Below are positions 1 through 4,267 of a stretch of 5,739 nt of DNA, piece after piece. Numbering within the stretch: position 1 is the stretch's first letter; each line of letters starts with the position of its first letter. The position numbers and the translations under genes were made by a program. This stretch comes from Actinomycetes bacterium (lineage in GTDB: Bacteria; Actinomycetota; Acidimicrobiia; Acidimicrobiales; RAAP-2), in assembly GCA_021800645.1 (NCBI GenBank), contig JAJYYT010000150.1, positions 1 to 5,739 of the forward strand, in the 5' to 3' direction. The notes beneath the pieces are model-generated. The model was not told the DNA's origin. It made no database searches and saw only the letters and a list, made by a program, of their open reading frames with translations.

Positions 1-1
1 G

Positions 2-463
2 GCCGCGGCGGTGCGGGTGATCGCGACCCCCGGGCACACCATGGGGTCCGTCGTGCTCGACCTGGAAGGCAGGGCGATGCTGACGGGCGACACGCTCTTC
101 GTCGACGGCGTCGGGCGTCCGGACCTTGCCGACCGGGCGCGCGAGTACGCGGAACAGCTGTACTGCTCCCTGCAGGCGCTGATGGCGAACCGGTCCGACG
201 AGGTGCTCGTGCTCCCCGCGCACTACGGCGACGTCGACGTCGTCCCTTCGGCTCCCGTCGCGGCGCGTCTCGGAGACGTGCGCGCCGCGGTCCCGCAGCT
301 CGGCTGGGACCGAGACCGCTTCGTGTCGTGGGCGTCGACGCGCGCGGCACCCCGACCCCCGAGCTATGTCGAGATCGTCCGGCTGAACTCCGGGGAGGCC
401 ACGGCCCCGGTAGAGGAGGTCCGGACTCTCGAAATGGGTCCCAACCGCTGCAGCGCCGCCTGA
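2..463 (+). CDS. MBL-fold metallo-hydrolase, C-terminal part (persulfide dioxygenase/glyoxalase II-like), 5'-truncated
   Basis: The reading frame is open from the window edge to TGA at 461-463, so the start lies upstream and about 153 C-terminal residues are visible. Three late metal-site motifs of the metallo-beta-lactamase fold are present: TPGHTMGS (His codon at 35-37), LTGDTLFVDGVGRPDL (bridging Asp of GDTLF) and LPAHYGD (His at 221-223). The first motif, HxHxDH, must lie outside the window. GDTLF.DG.GRPDL is typical of ETHE1-like persulfide dioxygenases and MBL-rhodanese proteins, which act on glutathione persulfide or similar thiols. An S-hydrolase of the glyoxalase II type cannot be excluded. 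The tail (PPSYVEIVRLNSGE, then LGPNRC-like MGPNRCSAA) resembles actinobacterial members as I remember them. It is convergent with the DinB-family gene, with only 19 bp between stops. The family is sure; the substrate is not. Confidence 0.88.
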   Translation, partial: AAAVRVIATPGHTMGSVVLDLEGRAMLTGDTLFVDGVGRPDLADRAREYAEQLYCSLQALMANRSDEVLVLPAHYGDVDVVPSAPVAARLGDVRAAVPQLGWDRDRFVSWASTRAAPRPPSYVEIVRLNSGEATAPVEEVRTLEMGPNRCSAA

Positions 464-482
464 CCGCCCGGGAGCGGAGCTC

Positions 483-1034
483 TCATGGGTCACGCTGCTC
501 GAACAGGCCACGCTGCTCGAACAGGCCACGCTGCTCGAACAGGCCGAGGACGTAGGCGGCCTGCCCGACATGCTGGAGGTCGTCGGCGAGCACGCTCATG
601 AGCCGCACCCCGAGCGTGACGGGGGGGTCCCAGCGCGTGTCCACCACGCGGTCGAAGTCCGCGTCGACGAGCGGGCGAAGGTATCCGACCGTCGCCGCGT
701 GCACCGCGTCGTGGTAGCCGAGCAGAAGCGCAGGCTCTACGGCGACCGCGCCGGCATCTCGCGGGTCCTGGCCGTAGCCGGTCTCCAGGCGCTCGAACGG
801 CAGCGCGAAGCGTGCGTCCCAACCTTCCGCGGTCCACCGCTGCTCGGTGCCGGCCACCTCCGCGACGTGGTCGTCCTGGACCCGCGTGAGGTGCCAGATA
901 AGCCAACCGATCGGGTTCGCGCTCTCGTCGGGTCGGAACAGAAGCGCGTCGAGAGAGCGCCCCTGGACGACGGTGTGGACGGTCTCGTGCACACGCCCGA
1001 ACCCGTCGACGAGAAGCTCTGAGGTGGAGGTCAT
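483..1034 (-). CDS. DinB/DUF664 family protein (mycothiol-transferase type)
   Basis: A 183-residue protein starting MTSTSELLVDGFGRV. The ATG at 1034-1032 was chosen because GGGAG lies 6 nt upstream and because the family begins here; the frame stays open further upstream, but only through a tandem repeat. NPIGWLIWHLTRVQDDHVAEV and, near the end, LADDLQHVGQAAYVLGL are the metal-binding His segments of the DinB four-helix bundle in its DUF664 branch. In actinobacteria this branch includes mycothiol-dependent S-transferases, so a thiol-transfer or detoxification role in the cytosol is likely but not shown. The protein should end at about YVLGLFEQR. Instead the tail reads GLFEQR three times, then DP and stop, encoded by three identical 18-bp units. 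It faces the truncated MBL hydrolase and is transcribed away from the long repeat-rich spacer. Family assignment is good; substrate unknown. Confidence 0.88.
   Translation of the reverse strand: MTSTSELLVDGFGRVHETVHTVVQGRSLDALLFRPDESANPIGWLIWHLTRVQDDHVAEVAGTEQRWTAEGWDARFALPFERLETGYGQDPRDAGAVAVEPALLLGYHDAVHAATVGYLRPLVDADFDRVVDTRWDPPVTLGVRLMSVLADDLQHVGQAAYVLGLFEQRGLFEQRGLFEQRDP
491..544. repeat. 18-bp tandem repeat, 3 exact copies, inside the DinB-family C-terminus
   Basis: Three perfect head-to-tail copies of cacgctgctcgaacaggc at 491-508, 509-526 and 527-544. Because 18 is a multiple of three, the array stays in frame on the minus strand and adds the hexapeptide LFEQRG repeatedly at the end of the DinB-family protein. 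Exact identity suggests recent slippage or copy-number variation. Confidence 0.97.
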
Positions 1035-1040
1035 GGTCCG

Positions 1041-1045
1041 CTCCC
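1041..1045 (-). promoter_or_regulatory. Ribosome binding site fixing the DinB-family start
   Basis: On the minus strand GGGAG ends 6 nt before the ATG at 1034-1032. This supports the short protein over an N-terminal extension into the 14-bp repeat array. Confidence 0.7.
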
Positions 1046-1114
1046 TTCGGTCGCCTCCTTCGGCGCTCGGTCCGTCACCATCTTGCGCGAGTTTGCCGGA
1101 CTCGGGGCGCCCCA

Positions 1115-1212
1115 GGACCCCGAGCCCCGGACCCCGAGCCCCGGACCCCGAGCCGCGGACCTCGAGCCGCGGACCCCGAGCCCGGGACCCCGAGCCGCGG
1201 ACCTCGAGCCCG
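1115..1212. repeat. 14-bp tandem repeat, 7 copies (minisatellite)
   Basis: Seven contiguous 14-bp units fitting GGACCYCGAGCCSS start at 1115, 1129, 1143, 1157, 1171, 1185 and 1199. The variants differ at position 6 (C or T) and at positions 13-14 (CC, GC or CG). Units 4 and 7 carry CTCGAG, and several junctions make CCGCGG or CCCGGG. The period is not divisible by three, so all three frames cycle through each other, which argues against a coding role. The frames opened by this array cause the long spurious reading frames here. Confidence 0.95.
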
Positions 1213-1380
1213 GGCAAGCCGCCCCCCTGGTTCGGGGCGTTCGAGGGAACAACGCGTGGTCGTCAGGTGTTGAAAAAAGTGAGCCGACAAGAGGGCCGAG
1301 GGGCTTTCGAGAAGGCTTCGAGGAGGTGATTCGAGCGAGGTGAGTTCGACACACCGATTCGACCGGGTGATCCGGCGAAG

Positions 1381-1464
1381 GACTCTGCGGGCGAGAGCCC
1401 GTGGCGACATGTGCAATACGCATCACCGCACTGTTCGAGTGCAGGGGTGGTGACGGGCAGAGCC
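1381..1464 (+). ncRNA. Possible structured RNA (branched fold)
   Basis: By eye the segment folds into a closed multi-branch shape. CTCTGC at 1383-1388 pairs with GCAGAG at 1457-1462. Inside are three hairpins: GGGC-GAGA-GCCC at 1389-1400 (a GNRA-type tetraloop); ATGTG/CGCAT at 1409-1423 with one G-U pair; and CACC/GGTG (1424-1427 with 1446-1449) carrying an inner GCACT/AGTGC helix. It matches no riboswitch or tRNA I can identify: there is no T-arm and no CCA end. GC-rich DNA folds easily by chance, so this is only a candidate. Confidence 0.25.
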
Positions 1465-1518
1465 TGAAGGTTCGGTTGTCGTACGTCCTTTCGACGGGGA
1501 ACCCGGCGTACAGTTGAA

Positions 1519-1560
1519 GAAGGCGTCCGGTTCCCGCTCGATCGCGGGACGGACGCCTTC
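1519..1560. other. Strong 42-nt inverted repeat / hairpin
   Basis: GAAGGCGTCCG at 1519-1529 is exactly complementary to CGGACGCCTTC at 1550-1560 (11 bp). After a 2-nt bulge, TCCCGC at 1532-1537 pairs with GCGGGA at 1544-1549 (6 bp), leaving the loop TCGATC. Seventeen paired positions without mismatch is well beyond background. No T-run follows on either strand. It could be a T-less terminator, an RNA processing or stability element, or an operator with nested dyads. Confidence 0.7.
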
Positions 1561-1653
1561 AGCGCGTTCGGGAGTGAAAGCGTTCCAGACCGAGCGCGCG
1601 CTCCCATCGACACGCGGCTCGGGACCCGAGGCTCGCGTAGGGGCTTTCGACCC

Positions 1654-1683
1654 TTCGACGACGTCTCGCGCGGCGCCTACCAT
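1654..1683 (+). promoter_or_regulatory. Possible sigma-A-like promoter for hsp20
   Basis: TTCGAC at 1654-1659 and TACCAT at 1678-1683 are separated by 18 bp and partly resemble TTGACA/TANNNT. Use of this site would give a leader of about 210 nt before the hsp20 ATG. The -35 match is weak, and a stress sigma factor or activator could use a different site. Confidence 0.25.
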
Positions 1684-1764
1684 CGGAAAGGCGGATGTCC
1701 CGTGCAGCTCTTCACCTCTGAGGACGAGCCGAGGGCAGGCCGCAGAAGCGCCGGGCACGCGGAG

Positions 1765-1774
1765 CGGACGTCCG
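1765..1774. promoter_or_regulatory. Palindrome CGGACGTCCG upstream of hsp20
   Basis: A perfect 10-bp palindrome, 130 bp before the hsp20 start. The half site GGAC/GTCC recalls the GGGAC half of DosR-type boxes, but the spacing is wrong for the known 20-bp DosR consensus. It may be an operator or a chance GC-rich palindrome. Confidence 0.3.
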
Positions 1775-1844
1775 TAAACCGCGGAAGCCCGGATAGAGAG
1801 GCAAAGCGAAGCGGAGCACAAGGAACACGCGGGAACAGAGAAGC

Positions 1845-1856
1845 CCGTCCGGACGG
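1845..1856. promoter_or_regulatory. Palindrome CCGTCCGGACGG upstream of hsp20
   Basis: A perfect 12-bp palindrome about 48 bp before the hsp20 start, holding the same GTCC/GGAC halves as the 1765-1774 palindrome but inverted about the centre. In the RNA it could form only a short hairpin, so a DNA-binding site is the likelier reading if it has any function. Confidence 0.3.
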
Positions 1857-1892
1857 ACAAGGACAAGGAATAGACACACGACAGAAACAGAG

Positions 1893-1898
1893 AGGAGG
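1893..1898 (+). promoter_or_regulatory. Strong Shine-Dalgarno of hsp20
   Basis: AGGAGG, a perfect Shine-Dalgarno core, sits 5 nt before the ATG at 1904. It is preceded by a leader almost devoid of T, so the site should be open and translation strong. Confidence 0.85.
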
Positions 1899-1903
1899 TT
1901 GCC

Positions 1904-2338
1904 ATGGCGATCGTTCACAGAGAGGCGCGCCAGCTGCCTGACTGGACCGAGCTCGTGCTGCCCGAGCGGTGGCGCCAATTGTTCGACCTGGACCTCGAGC
2001 GGGACGGTTGGCTGCGGATCGAGCAGTACCAAGACGGCGGCACATTGGTGCTGCGAAGCGAGGTGCCCGGGGTCGACCCGGAGAAGGACATCGAGGTCAC
2101 GGTGGGTGACGGCGTCCTGCGGGTACGCGCGCACCGGGAGATGAAGGCCGAGCAGAAGAACAAGAAGGGCTACCGCTCGGAGTTCCGCTACGGCGAGCTG
2201 ACCCGGACGATCCCGCTTCCCGAAGGGTTCTCCGGGGACGTGAAGGCGACGTACGACAACGGCGTTCTCGAGGTACGAGTCCCGATCCCCGCCGAGAAGG
2301 AGCCGGAGGTGAAGAAGGTCCCGGTCACGAGAGTCTGA
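1904..2338 (+). CDS. Hsp20/alpha-crystallin small heat-shock protein, HspX (Acr)-like
   Basis: A 144-residue cytosolic small heat-shock protein, the usual length for the family, which binds unfolding proteins without ATP as large oligomers. The alpha-crystallin domain spans about residues 38-131. It includes LRSEVPGVDPEKDIEVTV, the stretch RSEFRYGELTRTIPLP, and the hallmark KATYDNGVLEVRVP (residues 114-127). A C-terminal VPV at 139-141 takes the place of the IXI motif that docks subunits. From memory, mycobacterial HspX/Acr1 shares PGVDPDKD, RSEFAYGSFVRTVSLP and KATYDKGIL in the same order, so this is the HspX type. In mycobacteria that protein is a dominant product of hypoxia-induced dormancy. 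The ATG has an ideal AGGAGG and a long T-poor leader. The gene precedes the GNAT-deacetylase-Usp operon by 136 bp and could be cotranscribed with it. Family is certain; stress-regulon membership is inferred. Confidence 0.96.
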   Translation: MAIVHREARQLPDWTELVLPERWRQLFDLDLERDGWLRIEQYQDGGTLVLRSEVPGVDPEKDIEVTVGDGVLRVRAHREMKAEQKNKKGYRSEFRYGELTRTIPLPEGFSGDVKATYDNGVLEVRVPIPAEKEPEVKKVPVTRV

Positions 2339-2412
2339 TCAGCAGTTTTTTGCGCCTCTTTTTGCGCCGCGGGATCGTGAGCCCGACGTCCCCGATGCGT
2401 CGTCCTCGAGAC
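2339..2412. other. hsp20 3' spacer with two T-runs
   Basis: Just after the hsp20 stop, the 10-mer tttttgcgcc occurs twice (2347-2356 and 2359-2368), the first preceded by one extra T. T-runs are rare in this GC-rich DNA and suggest a transcription pause or weak terminator, but no good stem precedes them; only the palindrome ctgatcag overlaps the stop codon at 2335-2342. A second stem lies at 2397-2418: GCGT-CGTC pairs with GACG-ACGC around the loop CTCGA, with one bulged G. Partial read-through from hsp20 into the acetyltransferase is plausible. Confidence 0.35.
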
Positions 2413-2466
2413 GGACGCCTCTTCGGCAATGGACGCCTCTTCGGCAATGGACGCGTCTTCGGCAAG
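2413..2466. repeat. 18-bp tandem repeat, 3 copies, in the leader of the acetyltransferase gene
   Basis: Units at 2413-2430 and 2431-2448 are identical (ggacgcctcttcggcaat). The third, 2449-2466, differs at two positions (ggacgcgtcttcggcaag). The last change, T to G, turns CAATGGA into CAAGGAG and so helps make the Shine-Dalgarno sequence. The array ends 8 nt before the GNAT ATG. It has the same period, copy number and total length (54 bp) as the array at 491-544, but an unrelated sequence. Confidence 0.95.
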
Positions 2467-2469
2467 GAG
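2464..2469 (+). promoter_or_regulatory. Shine-Dalgarno of the acetyltransferase gene, formed at the repeat edge
   Basis: AAGGAG lies 5 nt before the ATG at 2475. Its first three bases belong to the third 18-bp repeat unit. Confidence 0.75.
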
Positions 2470-2474
2470 TTGTC

Positions 2475-3176
2475 ATGTTGGACGCCCGGGACGACGTGGT
2501 GACGGCGGGCCCGGTCCCGTGCGGCGTCGCGAGGCATGAGCCCGGCGAGCCGCCGGTCACGCCGCCCGGCTACCCCTTCAAGGCGGAGCGGGACGTGCGG
2601 ATCCGCGATGGACGATGCGTGCACGTCCGGCCGATCCGGCCTGACGACGCCCCGAGGCTGGTCGCGTTCCACTCCTCGCTCTCCCCTCAGTCGGTCTATC
2701 TCCGGTTCTTCAATTTCCACCCCGTGCTGACTGCGCGGGAAGTCGAGCGCTTCACCCATGTCGACTACGCGGACCGGTTGGCACTGGTGGTGCTGAGCGG
2801 AGGCCGGCTCGTCGCCGTGGGGCGGTACGATCGTGTCGAAGGGACCGACGAAGCCGAAGTGGCCTTCGTCGTCGCGGACGGCTTCCAGCACCAGGGGATC
2901 GGCACGCTGCTCGCCGACGAGCTCGCCCGTGCAGCCCGAGTCCAAGGCATCCGGGTGTTCGCGGCCGACACCCTGCCGGAGAACGTCCCCATGCTCGAGA
3001 TGTTCCGCGGTACGGGCTTTCCGGTCGAGACCCGCTTCGAGGAGGGCGTCGTGAAGGTCAGGTTCTCCATCGAGCCCGTTCCTGCCTACCTCGAGGCGCT
3101 CGCGCGACGAGAGGCCTCCCGCGTGGTGGATCCGGCGGACGCCGACAGGGGCGAAGGGACCGGGGTGCCGTGCTGA
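2475..3176 (+). CDS. GNAT-family N-acetyltransferase, Pat-like (probable protein lysine acetyltransferase)
   Basis: 233 residues. A 35-40-residue Pro/Gly-rich head is followed by the GNAT domain from about residue 40 to 200. VRIRDGRCVHVRPIRPDDAPRL and SSLSPQSVYLRFF are signatures of the GNAT modules fused to ADP-forming acyl-CoA synthetases (Pat/PatZ type), which acetylate lysines, classically of acetyl-CoA synthetase. DEAEVAFVVADGFQHQGIGTLL carries the acetyl-CoA pyrophosphate loop Q-x-x-G-x-G at 138-143, and LPENVPMLEMFRGTGF (167-182) is the closing strand-helix region. After SIEPVPAYLEALARREASRVVDP, a linker like that of the fusions, the protein stops with no CoA-ligase domain. The stop overlaps the deacetylase start by 7 nt, implying translational coupling. 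I see no regulatory cyclic-nucleotide domain. GNAT fold is sure; lysine acetylation of proteins is the best guess, and a small-molecule substrate remains possible. Confidence 0.9.
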   Translation: MLDARDDVVTAGPVPCGVARHEPGEPPVTPPGYPFKAERDVRIRDGRCVHVRPIRPDDAPRLVAFHSSLSPQSVYLRFFNFHPVLTAREVERFTHVDYADRLALVVLSGGRLVAVGRYDRVEGTDEAEVAFVVADGFQHQGIGTLLADELARAARVQGIRVFAADTLPENVPMLEMFRGTGFPVETRFEEGVVKVRFSIEPVPAYLEALARREASRVVDPADADRGEGTGVPC

Positions 3177-4267
3177 TCCTCGGGGGTCCCGTAGGGGAGG
3201 CGGAGCACGACGGCGGAGGGCACCCTGAGCGCCCCGCGCGGATAGGGGCCGTGCTGCAGGGGATCAGGGACCTCGATCTGGGAGGGGACCTCGTGGTCGC
3301 AGAGGCCCATCCCGCCACCCGGGAGGACCTCGTGCGCATCCACGACGAGCAGTACCTGGATGAGCTCGAGGCGTTCTCGCGCCGAGGCGGCGGTCCGCTC
3401 GACCCGGACACCTACGTCACCACCACGTCGTGGGACGCAGCCGTGCGTGCGGCCGGCGCAGGCCTGGCAGCGATCGACGCGCTGGAGTCCCAGGGCCAAG
3501 GGATCGGGTTCGCCGTCGTCCGCCCGCCTGGGCATCACGCAGGACGTGAGCGTGGAATGGGATTCTGCCTGCTGAACAACGTCGCGCTGTCCGCCAGCGT
3601 GCTGGTCGAGCGCGGCGCGCGCGTGCTCATCGTCGACTGGGACGTCCATCACGGCAACGGCACGCAGGAGATCTTCTGGAACGAGCCGGCCGTGCTCTAC
3701 GTGTCGACGCACCAGTGGCCGCTGTACCCGGGCACCGGCCGACCCGAGGAGGTCGGTGGAGCTGCGGCGATCGGGACCGTCCTGAACGTGCCGGTGCCGC
3801 CAGGGGCGACCGGCGACGTCCTCCGGCACGCGTTCGACGACGTCATCGCGCCAGCGGTGGACGCGTTCCGCCCGGACTGGGTGCTCGTGTCTTGCGGGTT
3901 CGACGCGCACAGGGATGACCCGCTTGCCGAGCTCATGCTGTCCAGCGCGGACTTCGCGGCGCTCGCCCGCACGGTCGCCGGGTTCGCACCGTCGTCGGGC
4001 CGCACGGTGCTGTTCTTGGAGGGTGGCTACGACCTCCAGGCAGTGCGCCACTCGACCGCCGCAACCCTGGGGGCGTTCCTTGGCGGCGTCGGGCCGCCCG
4101 AGGAGCCGACCTTCGGCGGGCCGGGTACGGAAGCGGTACGTGCCGCGGCGCTCGCACGCAAGCGGGCGGTCGACGAGGCCTACGACCGCTGGTACGCGCG
4201 GGACTCGCTCGACGCGCCAGACGTGCACGACACAGGGCCGCGCCCGCGCTGGCGGGGGATGCCGTGA
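3170..4267 (+). CDS. Histone deacetylase-family (class II-like) zinc amidohydrolase
   Basis: 365 residues, one full HDAC/acetoin-utilisation/acetylpolyamine-amidohydrolase domain. Visible motifs: GHPERPARI (17-25); RPPGHHAGRERGMGFCLLNN (118-137) with the catalytic His pair H122/H123; VDWDVHHGNGTQ (155-166) with zinc ligands D158 and H160; SCGFDAHRDDPLA (241-253) with the third zinc ligand D245; and LEGGYDL (283-289) with the transition-state Tyr Y287. All catalytic residues are present, so it should hydrolyse an acetyl-amide: acetyl-lysine of a protein, or a small acetyl-amine. DVHHGNGTQ and EGGY point to the class II side of the family. The start is GTG at 3170 inside the end of the GNAT gene (GTGCTGA overlap), with GAAGGGA 10 nt upstream. 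The stop overlaps the Usp start by 4 nt. The pairing with an acetyltransferase suggests opposing reactions, though a shared substrate is inferred. Confidence 0.95.
   Translation: MLILGGPVGEAEHDGGGHPERPARIGAVLQGIRDLDLGGDLVVAEAHPATREDLVRIHDEQYLDELEAFSRRGGGPLDPDTYVTTTSWDAAVRAAGAGLAAIDALESQGQGIGFAVVRPPGHHAGRERGMGFCLLNNVALSASVLVERGARVLIVDWDVHHGNGTQEIFWNEPAVLYVSTHQWPLYPGTGRPEEVGGAAAIGTVLNVPVPPGATGDVLRHAFDDVIAPAVDAFRPDWVLVSCGFDAHRDDPLAELMLSSADFAALARTVAGFAPSSGRTVLFLEGGYDLQAVRHSTAATLGAFLGGVGPPEEPTFGGPGTEAVRAAALARKRAVDEAYDRWYARDSLDAPDVHDTGPRPRWRGMP

Larger units (their letters stand above)
1240..1658 (+). repeat. Dispersed TTCGA motif cluster, 10 same-strand copies
   Basis: TTCGA starts at 1240, 1306, 1317, 1330, 1345, 1358, 1434, 1490, 1646 and 1654. 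The five copies between 1306 and 1362 are spaced 11, 13, 15 and 13 bp. I saw no copy of the reverse word TCGAA in this interval. Two copies lie in an exact 12-bp repeat, aggggctttcga, at 1299-1310 and 1639-1650. The function is unknown; a protein-binding array or the relic of a diverged tandem repeat are both possible. Confidence 0.6.
1035..1903. other. Long non-coding spacer between divergent DinB-family gene and hsp20
   Basis: About 870 bp without a believable protein. Open frames of up to 160 codons exist on both strands, but they are Arg/Pro/Ser-rich, conflict with one another, and match no family I know. Contents from left to right: RBS and upstream region of the DinB-family gene; a 14-bp tandem repeat (1115-1212); a cluster of TTCGA words (1240-1658); a possible branched RNA fold (1381-1464); a strong hairpin (1519-1560); a possible promoter (1654-1683); two palindromes (1765-1774, 1845-1856); and a T-poor leader ending in a strong Shine-Dalgarno sequence for hsp20. 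The spacer is long for a dense actinobacterial genome and may hold an untranslated RNA or an extended regulatory region. Confidence 0.7.

Noticed and set aside
1035..1217. 61-residue N-terminal extension of the DinB-family protein
   Set aside because: It is encoded mostly by the 14-bp repeat array, and a good RBS sits just before the ATG at 1034, where the family's N-terminus begins.
1268..1281. Minus-strand T-run (A-run on plus) as a terminator
   Set aside because: No adequate stem precedes it and no minus-strand gene ends there.
1383..1462. tRNA gene suggested by the cloverleaf-like fold
   Set aside because: There is no 7-bp T-loop arm with GTTCRANNC, no 7-bp anticodon arm and no proper acceptor end.
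1411..1470. c-di-GMP (GEMM-I) riboswitch suggested by ACGCA...GGTGACG..CAGAGCC
   Set aside because: The conserved GGGCAAACC and GCAAAGCC cores and the second-arm GGGTTRCCG receptor are missing; similarity is limited to short words.
2429..2539. 36-codon upstream ORF starting in the 18-bp repeats and overlapping the GNAT start
   Set aside because: No Shine-Dalgarno precedes its ATG, and the peptide is only repeat-derived plus out-of-frame GNAT sequence.
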